Shown here piece by piece: positions 7,833-16,548 of a DNA stretch of 34,173 nt. The position numbers and the translations under genes were made by a program. Position 1 is the stretch's first letter. Every line of letters starts with the position of its first letter. Source of the stretch: a virus; the IMG/VR virus record IMGVR_UViG_3300046492_000243, positions 1 through 34,173 of that record, one strand, 5' to 3'. The notes beneath the pieces were generated by a model that saw nothing but the letters and a program-made list of their open reading frames with translations, searched no databases and was not told the DNA's origin.

Positions 7833-8752
7833 AGGCCGACCAGCTCCCGCACGAAGCTCAAGCCTTCCAGCGACCCCACCAACAGCACGCCTGCAGACAG
7901 CACCCACTCATGACCTGGTGCTTCGCCCTCGAGCAGCGAGCGGCGCAGTTCGTTGACATCACCAGGACCGATCAGCCGTGCGCGCATGCTGGTGTCGGCC
8001 GAGCCTCCGGCCAGCAGCGCCTTGAGGTCATTTAGCTGTTGATCCCGGCCCTGCTGCTGCGCCGCTTTACGTGTGGCCAGCGCTGCCAGATCGGCCATCG
8101 GTGAACTGTCGGCCGCGTAGCTCTCAAGCACCGCCAGTTGGCCGGACATCGATTGCTTCGCGGCTTTGACCAATGTGCAGCGTTCGAGCGGCAGCGATTG
8201 CCAACGCGGCAGAGGGCCAGAACCGGGGATAACCCACTTGTCTGTCTCCAGCGTCGAAAGATGCGTGGCGCGGCGTTCGGTCCGCACCAGGTCGGGAATC
8301 GGCAGCAGCGCATTGAAGCGCGACAGCGTGGCGGCCAGTTGGGCGTAATTGGTGCCCAGGAACATCAGTGACAGCGCGTACTGCGGTCCGGTCGGCCGAC
8401 CAGTGTCGGTGGCGTCGATCAGTTTGCCGGCCAGCTGCTGCAGCAGATTCGGCGCAGACAGAAAACGCTGGGTGCCTCGTCCCTGGCCAATGCCGCTTTG
8501 GAACGGTGTCACCACCAGACAAGCAGGCGCCTCACCTAACTGCCCCGCCATCGCTGCACGGCCGGCGGCGATCGCGCCTTTCGCCGCGTCGCCGACTGGC
8601 CCCGGGTTCGTGCTGGTCATGCCGTCGAGGCTCGCCAGACGTAACGCGGTGCTGGCCAGCTCGCCGCCGGCCAGATCCTGAGCCGCGCTCAGTCCTTGCA
8701 TCCATTGCGTGGCTTGTTCTGGCCAGCGCATGGTCACCGGTGACCAAGTCAT
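7829..8752 (-). CDS. Conserved late tail-region protein, unknown function
   Basis: A 307-residue protein with no motif I can name. It is alanine- and leucine-rich and largely helical, with a region FLSAPNLLQQLAGKLIDATD and a hydrophobic C-terminus VLLVGSLEGLSFVRELVGL. It overlaps its neighbours by 4 bases on each side, so it is translationally coupled within the tail/baseplate block. Similar-sized unassigned genes occur at this place in HP1/K139-type phages. A tail or baseplate assembly role is inferred from position only. Confidence 0.55.
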   Translation of the reverse strand: MTWSPVTMRWPEQATQWMQGLSAAQDLAGGELASTALRLASLDGMTSTNPGPVGDAAKGAIAAGRAAMAGQLGEAPACLVVTPFQSGIGQGRGTQRFLSAPNLLQQLAGKLIDATDTGRPTGPQYALSLMFLGTNYAQLAATLSRFNALLPIPDLVRTERRATHLSTLETDKWVIPGSGPLPRWQSLPLERCTLVKAAKQSMSGQLAVLESYAADSSPMADLAALATRKAAQQQGRDQQLNDLKALLAGGSADTSMRARLIGPGDVNELRRSLLEGEAPGHEWVLSAGVLLVGSLEGLSFVRELVGL

Positions 8753-9456
8753 GCCGAAAGCTTCCAGGTGACGGCTTTCATCATCTTGAGATCTTTGCTT
8801 TGCCGAGCTTTGTCCAAGGTTTCACGCAAACTGTCCGCGTGCTGCTGAGCACCCTGCTTGAAACGCACCAGGTCCTGACTGACGCGCTGCAACTGGGCGA
8901 TGGTGTGCGGTCGGAATGCCTTCACCTGTTCGGCGTCCCAACATGGGTAAACGTCGTCCACGCCCAGCAGCACCTGGCCATTGAGATCCACCTGGTCATC
9001 AATGGCACTGCTATAGCGGTGCACCTCCCCCAAAGCCTTGGAGTTGAAGCCACCGGCGACAAAAGCCGTGTAGTCCGCTTCGATCATCAGCAGCTTTTGG
9101 CCCTGCAGTGCAGTCAACACTGCGTCGATGTCATCCACCCAAGCGCCGTTTTTCCAGACCTGATTCGGCCCGGGCTTTTTCAGGGTGTATCCGGACGGTA
9201 TCCGCTCAAATCCTTCCAGGGTGCGGGGCTCGCCGGACACCGTGCTGTAAACCACCACGCCGCCCAAGTAGTCCACCAGTTGCCAATTCTCGCCGTTCCA
9301 GCATGCGGCCTGATGTTCGAGGGCAACAGGTGGTGGTGTTTCAACGCAGCCGCCGGGGATCAGGTACACACCAGGCTCAAGAGGCGATTCGTCAGCCTCA
9401 GTGGTACCAATGAACATCCCCAGGTGGTCGGTCTGATAAACAAGTTTCTCGGTCAT
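8749..9456 (-). CDS. Tail fibre assembly or accessory protein
   Basis: A 235-residue protein right after the tail fibre gene. It contains segments typical of fibre chaperone/accessory proteins: WNGENWQLVDYLGGVVVYST, a GYTLKKPGPNQVWKNGAWVDD repeat-like unit, and a helical C-terminal half ending in a basic helix. I chose the ATG at 9456, which has GAGA 6 bases upstream; ATG at 9462 and TTG at 9468 are also in frame. It likely assists folding or attachment of the fibre. Specific family not certain. Confidence 0.65.
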   Translation of the reverse strand: MTEKLVYQTDHLGMFIGTTEADESPLEPGVYLIPGGCVETPPPVALEHQAACWNGENWQLVDYLGGVVVYSTVSGEPRTLEGFERIPSGYTLKKPGPNQVWKNGAWVDDIDAVLTALQGQKLLMIEADYTAFVAGGFNSKALGEVHRYSSAIDDQVDLNGQVLLGVDDVYPCWDAEQVKAFRPHTIAQLQRVSQDLVRFKQGAQQHADSLRETLDKARQSKDLKMMKAVTWKLSA

Positions 9457-9464
9457 GCGCATTC

Positions 9465-11054
9465 TCAATACTTGATGCAGAAAAGAAGGGCGATGTTCTT
9501 TGGCCGCGTTTCGGCGGCGCCGGCAGCATTAACGGTGATCGCGTGAGAGTGGTTACCGCTGCCATTCATACCTACGTTGTGCGAATGAGCTCCAGCCCAT
9601 GCAGTTTCATGCGCACCGCTCGACTGTTGCACCGAATTGACGCCGGGCGCACCTTGACCAATACCGGGCGCACCTGCAGTCGCGTGGGTGTGCGCTCCTT
9701 GCGAATCAGTCCACGCGCCGTGGATGTGATTACCATCTGCGCCGGCCGACGCAGTGTGAGTGTGGGACTGATGCATCATCTCTTGATAAGCGCCCAGCAC
9801 TCGGGCGGCATCGATACCGCGTCCATCGTCCAGCCCGCGAAGAAACAGGCCACGCAGATCAGGTACGCCGAAGGTACTGGTGCCGTCACCGGCCCCAAAC
9901 ACCGTACCGATACGCGCAAAGAGGCTGGCAAAGGTCGTGCGCGACACCACGGCGCCGTTGCACTTGAGCCAGCCAGTTGGCGCTGTACTCATCGCGAACG
10001 AAGCCACCATGCCCGTTAACGATTCACCGACCTGTTGCTGGAGTCTGTTGAGTGCCGCCGTCGTAGCCAGAATCTCGCTACTGTTGGTGCTGGGGTCGTC
10101 GCTCTTGGCGTTCGGCAGATTGCCCAGGTCCACGTCTTCTTTGGTGGTCGCGCGGGCGCGCAGGAACTCGTAATCACCCGTGCGCGCCGCGAAGTGCTTC
10201 ACCAGCGGCCCGTCGATCAGCTCGACACTTCGGCGATCGGTGACGGTGCCGGCGTTCGGCAAATCCGCCAGTGCCACGCAGTAATGGCGTACCCCGGCGC
10301 TGTCGGTGTAGTCAGGGCGATCGGCGGCAAACACCACGTTCCAGCTGGCCACGACATCGCTGAGTTCGCGCTGTAGGGAAACGTCCAGCCACGCCGTGGT
10401 GGGGAATGCCGGCGGCACTACCGCAAGCGCGGCGGAGCGCACCAGGCGAATGCCTTCGACATAAGCGCTGCCCGGTTGCAGCAGGTAAGCGCTGCCGACC
10501 TTCACCAACTGCAGCGAGGCGCCGAAGAAGCACGCACGGCCAAAGACGTCGCGGTTGTTCAGTCGCTCACGCTCATCGATGCCGGCCAAGCGCACGGTGA
10601 AGTCGTGCTGCCAGGTGCTGGCATCGATCGTGATGCCGGTCAGCGCCTGGGCGCCGTCGAACGCCACCAGAAAGTTGCGCGTCAGGTTGTTGCCGATCTG
10701 CAGCGGAGGGATGTTGCGGCGCTTGATCTGCAGCGGCACATAGGCCACGGCAAACAGCACGCCTTCGGCCGTCTCCAGCCCGATCCAGTTGAAATCCCAG
10801 TCGCCGACGTCAGAGCCGATCTGCGAGCTGTAGACCACCTGGTTGGGGTTCACGTAGCCGGCGTTTTCCTTGGGAATGTCGTAAACGTGAACGATCTGCG
10901 CGGCGGCAGGTTTCGACGCGGCGCGATCCACCGGCCCGCTCGGGTCAAGCCCGGGCACGTTGGCAAAAATAAAGCGCGTGACATCGAGGCCCAGCTGGGC
11001 GGCGTGTTTCTGCGCGATCAGGCTTTCACCCGCAAGGGTAATACTGGCTCCCAT
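9465..11054 (-). CDS. Tail fibre / tail-collar protein
   Basis: A 529-residue host-recognition fibre. Residues 1-160 match the conserved attachment domain of P2 gpH-like tail-collar fibres (start MGASITLAGESLIAQKHAAQ). Around residue 350-410 is a tail-collar domain (GWLKCNGAVVSRTTFASLF ... FGVPDLRGLFLRGLDDG). The C-terminal 100 residues carry repeated HxH motifs (SHTHTA, HIHGAW, HTHATA, HSHNVG, HSHAIT) and end KNIALLFCIKY, the usual distal end of such fibres, where HxH pairs can bind metal along the trimer axis. The following gene is its probable accessory protein. The C-terminal part is the likely host-range determinant. Confidence 0.9.
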   Translation of the reverse strand: MGASITLAGESLIAQKHAAQLGLDVTRFIFANVPGLDPSGPVDRAASKPAAAQIVHVYDIPKENAGYVNPNQVVYSSQIGSDVGDWDFNWIGLETAEGVLFAVAYVPLQIKRRNIPPLQIGNNLTRNFLVAFDGAQALTGITIDASTWQHDFTVRLAGIDERERLNNRDVFGRACFFGASLQLVKVGSAYLLQPGSAYVEGIRLVRSAALAVVPPAFPTTAWLDVSLQRELSDVVASWNVVFAADRPDYTDSAGVRHYCVALADLPNAGTVTDRRSVELIDGPLVKHFAARTGDYEFLRARATTKEDVDLGNLPNAKSDDPSTNSSEILATTAALNRLQQQVGESLTGMVASFAMSTAPTGWLKCNGAVVSRTTFASLFARIGTVFGAGDGTSTFGVPDLRGLFLRGLDDGRGIDAARVLGAYQEMMHQSHTHTASAGADGNHIHGAWTDSQGAHTHATAGAPGIGQGAPGVNSVQQSSGAHETAWAGAHSHNVGMNGSGNHSHAITVNAAGAAETRPKNIALLFCIKY

Positions 11055-11062
11055 GGGGGCTC

Positions 11063-11587
11063 CTAAAGACTGGCAACCAGCGTTTGCTGGTCGTCGTTGA
11101 AGTCGACCAGCGCGATGCGAAACGGCACCGGCGTGATGGTCACGAAGTCATAACGGCGGCAGGTGCGGCCGTATTGCTGAATCAAAACCCGCAGCAGTTC
11201 CGGGTTCTGTGAAAGCTGGGTGTCCGAGAAACGCAGCAGCACGACGTCCCAATCCCGATCAGGCATGCGCTCCTCGATCTCGATGTAGCCGACGCCCAGG
11301 CGCTGCAGGATGCGTTTCATCCCGGCGGTGCTGCCGGCGTCGACCGCGTTGATGAAGGCGAACTTCACGCGCAAGCGGTACATGCTTTCGGGCTCGCCTT
11401 TGAAGCGCGTGATGTCGCGCTGCCAGGCCAGCAAATCGAGCATGGTCAAATGGCAGGTATCAGCGTCCAGCTGCAGCAGCGGCCAGCGTAACCAGCCCTC
11501 AACCTTGCCCCACCAGGACTGCGCGGCGTCCTTGAGCTTGGTCAGCTCGGTACCGGCCAACCAGAATTTCAGCTCGAGCTTAATCAT
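11063..11587 (-). CDS. Baseplate wedge protein, gpI-like
   Basis: A 174-residue protein between baseplate J and the fibre, where P2-type phages encode gpI. It contains LTMLDLLAWQRDITRFKGEPESMYRLRVKFAF, a typical pattern in tail protein I homologues (helix with paired aromatic and basic residues, then a compact C-terminal part). It starts inside the end of the J gene (8-base overlap). It should link the wedge to the tail fibre. Confidence comes from order plus moderate motif similarity. Confidence 0.75.
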   Translation of the reverse strand: MIKLELKFWLAGTELTKLKDAAQSWWGKVEGWLRWPLLQLDADTCHLTMLDLLAWQRDITRFKGEPESMYRLRVKFAFINAVDAGSTAGMKRILQRLGVGYIEIEERMPDRDWDVVLLRFSDTQLSQNPELLRVLIQQYGRTCRRYDFVTITPVPFRIALVDFNDDQQTLVASL

Positions 11588-12755
11588 TGGTCAGCACCTC
11601 CAAACTCTGGATCCGGGGGATGTTCAGCTCTGACAGAATGTCGTCGTTGTCGAAGTGCAACGACTCGATCCCCGGGAATTGCTGGTGCAGCTCTTCGCCC
11701 AGACGACTGAAGGAAAAACGCGACTGTGGATAAGTCAGCGTCGGCTGGTAGTCGCTGGCGGTGCTTTCGCGAAACGCGGCGCGGATGAACAGCGCGGTTT
11801 CGTCCTGCAGGGTTTGCCGCTGGACATCGCTCAGGGTGGAGCGCGGCCAGAGGGTCACCCGCAACGCGTGCAGGGTTTCCGGCATGACCATCACCAGCAG
11901 ATCGTCACCGTGGCCATGGTTGCCCTGGTCCCTGATGTGCGAGTTGATTTGCTCCAGGTAAGTCGCTGCAGGCACGTCAGCATCGAACAGCACAAAGGCG
12001 TTGGCACTGCCCGGGCCACGTGGCGCGCCATGCTCGAAATAGACACCGTCCGGACGCACGCCCGGGAACGCAGAAATCATCGCTCGATACACCGCGTCGG
12101 TGTGCCATTGGTTGACCGCCGAGAACTGATTGCGCACGCGCAGACGCAGCTCGTCGTTGGGCTCCCTGTCCGCGCCTGGTGTGGTCAACCAGCCGTCCGC
12201 GTTGACCACCTGGGCGATGCCTGGAATCGGCACTGGCAACACGGCGTAGTAGCCGGGCGCCAAGTTGTAGCCACTGCCAACGTCCACCGCTTCGACCGGT
12301 ACCAGCAACTGCATCAGGCCATCGGTGAAGGTCCCGACCGCCGTGGTCACCAGTTGGTAAACGTGGCCATTGATCGCGGCGGACTGCACCACCGTGCCTT
12401 TCGCGACCTCGAGCGCGCCGCCCGGGGCGACCCGGGTGAACAGCAACAGGCCGCTGGCTTTGGTCGCACCCTTGCGCTCGACATTCACACCCCAGGCCAG
12501 CATGTCGAGCCAAGCATCTACGGCGGTTTTGACGAAGAAATTCGGCAGCACCGTGGAGACAAAAAAGTCGAGGATCCACAGCACGGGTTTGGTCACCAAC
12601 GCGGTGACCACCCGCCAGAACGGCGACCAGGTGCTGGTGTTGCTCAGCTTGCTGCCCTGGGCGAGTACTTCCGCTTCCCACGCCTGGCGCAGTCCAGCCT
12701 CAGTGCTCGGAATGCCGGCATCGGCCAAGGCCTGTTTGAAATCCACGTCACTCAC
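11580..12755 (-). CDS. Baseplate assembly protein, gpJ-like
   Basis: A 391-residue baseplate wedge protein. The segment VAPGGALEVAKGTVVQSAAINGHVYQLV followed by VDVGSGYNLAPGYYAVLPVPIPGI and then GADREPNDELRLRVRNQF is the recognised signature of the baseplate J family (T4 gp6/P2 gpJ). Length is slightly above P2 gpJ (about 302). The start overlaps the DUF2590-like gene by 4 bases. It assembles around the hub to form the contractile-tail baseplate. Confidence 0.88.
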   Translation of the reverse strand: MSDVDFKQALADAGIPSTEAGLRQAWEAEVLAQGSKLSNTSTWSPFWRVVTALVTKPVLWILDFFVSTVLPNFFVKTAVDAWLDMLAWGVNVERKGATKASGLLLFTRVAPGGALEVAKGTVVQSAAINGHVYQLVTTAVGTFTDGLMQLLVPVEAVDVGSGYNLAPGYYAVLPVPIPGIAQVVNADGWLTTPGADREPNDELRLRVRNQFSAVNQWHTDAVYRAMISAFPGVRPDGVYFEHGAPRGPGSANAFVLFDADVPAATYLEQINSHIRDQGNHGHGDDLLVMVMPETLHALRVTLWPRSTLSDVQRQTLQDETALFIRAAFRESTASDYQPTLTYPQSRFSFSRLGEELHQQFPGIESLHFDNDDILSELNIPRIQSLEVLTND

Positions 12756-13069
12756 AACGTCACCTCGATACTGCCAAATTTCAGGGTTGTGGCCGTCACC
12801 AGGAACTGCCCAGATTCAATTTGGGTAATCAGTGCCGTACCCGGTACGAGGCGTTCGTCCGCCTCGACCAGCAGCTCCAGTTGCTGAATGCAGTCGCGCT
12901 GTTTCAGGCGGTTGCGCTCGGCCACCAACGTCACCAGCAGGCCGCTGTCGCGGATCATGTGGGCGATGTCTTGGGCGATGCTGGCTCGGTCATCGATCAG
13001 CTCGGGCTGACGGGACGGATCGAGCACCAGGTCGTTGTCGTGGATCAGCAGGTCGATGTATTCGCTCAT
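12752..13069 (-). CDS. DUF2590-type baseplate protein, gpW-like position
   Basis: A 105-residue protein with IAQDIAHMIRDSGLLVTLVAERN in the middle, resembling the DUF2590 family known from K139-type phages and, by length and order before J, equivalent to the small wedge protein gpW of P2 (T4 gp25). It overlaps the tape measure stop and the J start by 4 bases each. A helical segment followed by a beta C-terminus fits a gp25-like fold. Confidence 0.7.
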   Translation of the reverse strand: MSEYIDLLIHDNDLVLDPSRQPELIDDRASIAQDIAHMIRDSGLLVTLVAERNRLKQRDCIQQLELLVEADERLVPGTALITQIESGQFLVTATTLKFGSIEVTL

Positions 13070-15051
13070 CCCGGCACCGCCATGCTCATCATGTTTTCAA
13101 GCTCCAGCGGGGTCATGGGCTTGGCGGTGTTGATGTTCAGTGTTTCCACATGGGTGCCCTTGTTCTGGCTGCTGTTGTTGTTCTGAATGCTGGTTAGCAG
13201 GCCGCCCGCCGGCACGGCGTTAGGCCGCGCTGGCGACAGGCTTGGAATAGCCGCGTTGATGGTCTGCTGGGCTTTTTGCGCAGCTGCAGAGGCGTCCACG
13301 TTGTTGACGCCAATGTCGGTACCGGGCACTTCAGGCATGGCGCCGAACTTGGTCTCGATGTCGACGCCGGGGATCTTGTTCAGCATCTCGATCAGGCTGT
13401 TGATCGACTTGTGAAAGATCGCGACGATGCCGTCCCAAGCGGCCTTGGCCATGCCACTCCAGCCGCCCATGGACGTGAACCAGTCCGACAGCGCGGTGAG
13501 CTGATCGCTGACCCACTTGAACGCCTCGCTGTTCATCAGCGCAGCTGTCCAATCGTCCCAGTAAACGACCGCCGCAATCACGGCCGCGACCAGGGCCATG
13601 ACGCCGATCACGATCCACACGACCGGGTTGGCTAGCATCGCCGCGTTGACCAGCCAGATCGCGCCCTGCCACAGCATCATCGCGCCGCGAATCAACGCCA
13701 TCGTCGTGTAAAGGATCGTCAAGCCAGCCACGTACAACGCAATAACAGCGACCTGCAGCAGGAAGCCGGCAACGGCGCGCAAGTTGAGCAACTGCACGAC
13801 TTTCCAGACGGTCACCATGGCGAGCCAGGCCATGCGCCCGGCGCCGATCGCAAAGGTCAGCAATGACATGGCGGCAATGAGCCCCAGGATCGTCAGCGAG
13901 ACGATGCCGATCACCCGGGTGATGTTGGGGAACATCTGGGTCCAGCGGGTCATGGTGCCGGCAATGCCGGAAAGCTTGGCCATCAGCGGCGTCAGGATCG
14001 GGATCAGTGCCTGGCCGAAGGCGATGCGCAGCGCTTCGACCGCTGCTGCAAATTGTTGCCACGGATCCACCATGGCTTTGGCCATGTTCTCGGCGTCCTC
14101 GAGGCCGCGAACCTTGCCGAGCTTGTCCATGCCATTGCGCAGCCGATCGGTGTCCTTGGCCAGGGACGTGATGACCTGCGCACCCTCCCCGCCGAACGCC
14201 TCCATCAGTTTGGTGTTGGCCGACGCACTGGTCAGATCGCCGAGTTTGCCCTGCAGCTTTTCCATGATCTGCAGCATGGGCAACGCCTTGCCGTTGGAGT
14301 CGGTGAACTTCATTCCCATCTTTTCGGAAGCGGCGCCCAGGTTCTCGAAGAACGCTTTGTAGCGGCCGCCGGCATCACCACCTTCCATGGTGCTACTCAG
14401 CGAACCGATCACCGCGAATTGCTCGGCGATGTCCACGCCGGCGGCGGTGGCGATCGAGCCGACTTCCTTGAAGGCGTCCTTGAGCTGGGCGCCGTCGGTG
14501 CGGAACAGTTGCACGGCTAACGCCGTCTGCCCGCCCAGCTTTTCAACCCATTCGCCCTTGCCCATCGCATCGGCCTGGCCTTTGAACAGGTTGTACATGG
14601 TGCCCACGTAGGCGCCCATGGTTTCGGCGTCAGACTTGGTCGCCTTGGCCAACAGGTTGCTGGTATTGGTGAACGTGGCCAGCTGGTTACCGGTCAGGCC
14701 TTTGATCGCGCCTTCGATCGTGTACGCCGACGCGACAAAATCCCGGGCGTTCTCGCCATAGGCCACCGAGAACTCCAGAGATTTTTGATTCAGCGCCGTG
14801 AGCGCGTCCTCAGCCACGCCCAAGGATTTGACCTCGCCCAGGGCGCGGTTCATTTCCAGCGCAGGCTGCAGCGATTCGTTGATACCGACGAAAGCACCCG
14901 TGACACCGGCCAAGCCCATGCCCATCGTTTTGATGTTCTTTTCGCTTTGCTCGGCAAGGTCGGAAAAACCCGTTTTCACCTTGCCCAACGGTGCAGTGAC
15001 CTTGTCGGTCAGGGCCAGGATGAAGTCCAGGCGGGCGCTACGGTCGGCCAT
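13066..15051 (-). CDS. Tail tape measure protein, gpT-like
   Basis: A 661-residue protein that sets tail length and leaves the tail tube during injection. It begins MADRSARLDFILALTDKVTAPL, a usual TMP start. Residues 50-330 show the TP901-type tape measure core (LAKATKSDAETMGAYVGTMY; FAVIGSLSSTMEGGDAGG). Between about 370 and 500 are several strongly hydrophobic segments (VIGIVSLTILGLIAAMSLLTF; VVWIVIGVMALVAAVIAAVV) that may insert into the host inner membrane. It follows the frameshifted tail chaperone gene directly, the expected order, and ends by overlapping the next gene by 4 bases. Confidence 0.93.
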   Translation of the reverse strand: MADRSARLDFILALTDKVTAPLGKVKTGFSDLAEQSEKNIKTMGMGLAGVTGAFVGINESLQPALEMNRALGEVKSLGVAEDALTALNQKSLEFSVAYGENARDFVASAYTIEGAIKGLTGNQLATFTNTSNLLAKATKSDAETMGAYVGTMYNLFKGQADAMGKGEWVEKLGGQTALAVQLFRTDGAQLKDAFKEVGSIATAAGVDIAEQFAVIGSLSSTMEGGDAGGRYKAFFENLGAASEKMGMKFTDSNGKALPMLQIMEKLQGKLGDLTSASANTKLMEAFGGEGAQVITSLAKDTDRLRNGMDKLGKVRGLEDAENMAKAMVDPWQQFAAAVEALRIAFGQALIPILTPLMAKLSGIAGTMTRWTQMFPNITRVIGIVSLTILGLIAAMSLLTFAIGAGRMAWLAMVTVWKVVQLLNLRAVAGFLLQVAVIALYVAGLTILYTTMALIRGAMMLWQGAIWLVNAAMLANPVVWIVIGVMALVAAVIAAVVYWDDWTAALMNSEAFKWVSDQLTALSDWFTSMGGWSGMAKAAWDGIVAIFHKSINSLIEMLNKIPGVDIETKFGAMPEVPGTDIGVNNVDASAAAQKAQQTINAAIPSLSPARPNAVPAGGLLTSIQNNNSSQNKGTHVETLNINTAKPMTPLELENMMSMAVPG

Positions 15052-15058
15052 GTGTGTC

Positions 15059-15522
15059 CTATCCGTTCAGCGCATGGGCAATGCCGTTGGCCACAGCAAA
15101 TTCCATGCGCTTCCAGTGTTCGTCTTCCAGCCACTTGGCCGTGCCCATGTTCTCGATGGTGGGCTCGGCACCAGGCAGCCAACGGTTGGTCAGGGCCATC
15201 AGCTGGCCCAGCCCGTCCTCGGTCAGGCGGTCAGCGTGCTCAAGGGCTTTTTTACGATGATCCCGATGTCAGGGGCGTACTCCTCGAGCAGCGCGCCGGC
15301 GATCTGCATGGTGTTAACCGGGTTAACCATCAGCTCGCGCAGATCGGCCTTTTGCGCCGGCAGCACGGTGGTGCTCAGCAAGTTGAAGGACGGCGCAACC
15401 TTGTTGTTGGCGGTCATGGCGTTGAAGTACTTGGTCACGTCCTGGGGCGTCAGGTTGAAGGCGAATTCTTTCTCGCCGATTTCCAGGGTGATTTCGCGGG
15501 ATTGGATCTGGCTCATGTTCAT
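15059..15522 (-). CDS. Tail assembly chaperone long form (E+E' by -1 frameshift)
   Basis: The product joins 15522-15247 and 15247-15059 through a -1 ribosomal slip on A AAA AAG, giving about 154 residues. After the slip the reading continues KKALEHADRLTEDGLGQLMA, then WLEDEHWKRMEFAVANG, and ends at a TAG at 15059-15061, 8 bases before the tape measure start. This matches the P2 E/E' and lambda G/GT arrangement, where the minor long form binds tape measure protein while tube subunits polymerise. The downstream frame has no start codon of its own in a good context, which supports frameshifting. Confidence 0.85.
15223..15522 (-). CDS. Tail assembly chaperone short form, gpE-like
   Basis: A 99-residue protein, the major product when no frameshift occurs. 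It contains EITLEIGEKEFAFNLTP and YFNAMTANNKVAPSFNLL, resembling phage tail assembly chaperones of the TAC_10/K139 type. Two in-frame ATGs (15522 and 15516) are possible; neither has a strong ribosome binding site. The last eight codons lie after the slippery site and are absent from the long form. Confidence 0.85.
   Translation of the reverse strand: MNMSQIQSREITLEIGEKEFAFNLTPQDVTKYFNAMTANNKVAPSFNLLSTTVLPAQKADLRELMVNPVNTMQIAGALLEEYAPDIGIIVKKPLSTLTA
15247..15253 (-). promoter_or_regulatory. -1 ribosomal frameshift site A AAA AAG
   Basis: On the coding strand the zero-frame codons are GTA AAA AAG, which form the heptamer A AAA AAG, one of the most efficient bacterial slippery sequences. Slipping one base back opens a 62-codon frame that ends just before the tape measure gene. 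Confidence 0.85.
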
Positions 15523-15559
15523 GTCCGTTTTGGTGGTTGGGTTAAAGGGGTGATTCGGG

Positions 15560-16018
15560 TCAGCGCAGGCACACCTGGCTGACGTAGTCCTGCAGGCCCA
15601 GGATCATTTGCGTGCTGAGGGCAAGCTGATCTCTGAGGGTGAAATAATCCGGTCGAGCGTCAGCTGCGAGTTCTGCGGTACCTGCATCAGCCACGCCGCC
15701 GGCGGCGGTGGTGTCTGGCGTGGTGCTGCTGCAGGTGGCTTTGACGCGCAGCCGCTGACGGCCATCGGCAACGTCAAGGCGCAAAGCATCGATTTCAGTG
15801 CGTGCATCGGTCAGTTCCTGGGTACGGTTACGGTCGATCGCGTCTCGGTCAGCGATCATCTCGCCGGTGATTCGGGCCGCTTCACGCAGGCCGCTGGCTT
15901 CGTACTGGGCTGCATCACGCTCGGCGCGCGCGGTGTCGCGCTGTCCCTGCAGGATGTCGAACCCAACGAACGCCGCCAGGCAGGCCAGCAGTGGAAACAG
16001 AAGCTCGCGCAGCATCAC
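15560..16018 (-). CDS. i-spanin (Rz-like)
   Basis: A 152-residue lysis protein with one N-terminal membrane segment (LLFPLLACLAAFVGFDIL, residues 6-23), then a long coiled-coil periplasmic part (RAERDAAQYEASGLREAARI ... DARTEIDALRLDV), the plan of inner-membrane spanins. It starts within the last codons of the lysozyme gene. Together with the nested o-spanin it should fuse inner and outer membranes at the end of lysis. The C-terminal extension after residue 95 (GLQDYVSQVCLR) is longer than in lambda Rz. Confidence 0.82.
   Translation of the reverse strand: MMLRELLFPLLACLAAFVGFDILQGQRDTARAERDAAQYEASGLREAARITGEMIADRDAIDRNRTQELTDARTEIDALRLDVADGRQRLRVKATCSSTTPDTTAAGGVADAGTAELAADARPDYFTLRDQLALSTQMILGLQDYVSQVCLR
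15604..15807 (-). CDS. o-spanin lipoprotein (Rz1-like), nested in Rz
   Basis: A 67-residue frame lying wholly inside the i-spanin gene in the +1 frame. Its N-terminus (MLCALTLPMAVSGC) is a lipoprotein signal peptide with the lipobox VSGC, Cys20 being the lipidated residue, and the mature part is short and proline-rich (SKPPAAAPRQTPPPPAA). This is the Rz1 architecture. The internal ATG at residue 7 is also a possible start. The product is expected in the outer membrane facing the periplasm. Confidence 0.85.
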   Translation of the reverse strand: MHALKSMLCALTLPMAVSGCASKPPAAAPRQTPPPPAAWLMQVPQNSQLTLDRIISPSEISLPSARK

Positions 16019-16548
16019 AAGTCCTCAGCGCACACGGTGGCTTCGTCCCGCCGGCGAGCGTGCAGCCCTGGTACAAATTGTTTTCGGCCTTGGGCATCGG
16101 TCACAAACGACCACACCGGTGTTTTGCCATCCGGCGCCCAGGCCAACGCCTTGCAGCCCTCGGCGATGCGACCGGCATTGATCAGGCCGACAGCCCGACT
16201 GGCGCAGGTACTGGCCACGCCGAAGTTGTGCGAGTGGCTGCTCAGGGCGTCGAAGGTCTTCTGGCCGATCGCCTGATTGCTCAGGCAGTCAGCCAGAGCC
16301 AGTTGGCCTTTCTCGATCACCAGCTCCTCCACCTCGGCACAGCGTGCCGGCGACCAGTAATCACCGACGATCAGCGGATACGGACTGGTGTAACGGGTGA
16401 TGCCCTTGCACACCGTAGGCAGGCCACGGGCCAACTTGTCGGCGTACACAACGTTCTGGCCGTTGCCTTCCCACTTGCCCAGGAACGCGAGCAAAGGCGC
16501 GCTGGCCAGCACAATGGCGCCGGCGGCAATTTTGTTGCGCAGGCTCAT
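16015..16548 (-). CDS. Phage lysozyme (GH24), SAR-type endolysin
   Basis: A 177-residue muramidase that hydrolyses peptidoglycan. Residues 8-24 are a weakly hydrophobic Ala-rich segment (AAGAIVLASAPLLAFLG) without a clear cleavage site, suggesting a signal-arrest-release domain. The catalytic triad of the T4/P21 lysozyme family can be read as E27 (WEGNG), D37 (VVYADKLARG) and T45 (LPTVCKGIT). The C-terminal part AVGLINAGRIAEGCKALAWA and GLHARRRDEATVC is typical of the family. It lies between holin and spanins with 4-base overlaps, a compact lysis cassette. Confidence 0.88.
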   Translation of the reverse strand: MSLRNKIAAGAIVLASAPLLAFLGKWEGNGQNVVYADKLARGLPTVCKGITRYTSPYPLIVGDYWSPARCAEVEELVIEKGQLALADCLSNQAIGQKTFDALSSHSHNFGVASTCASRAVGLINAGRIAEGCKALAWAPDGKTPVWSFVTDAQGRKQFVPGLHARRRDEATVCAEDL

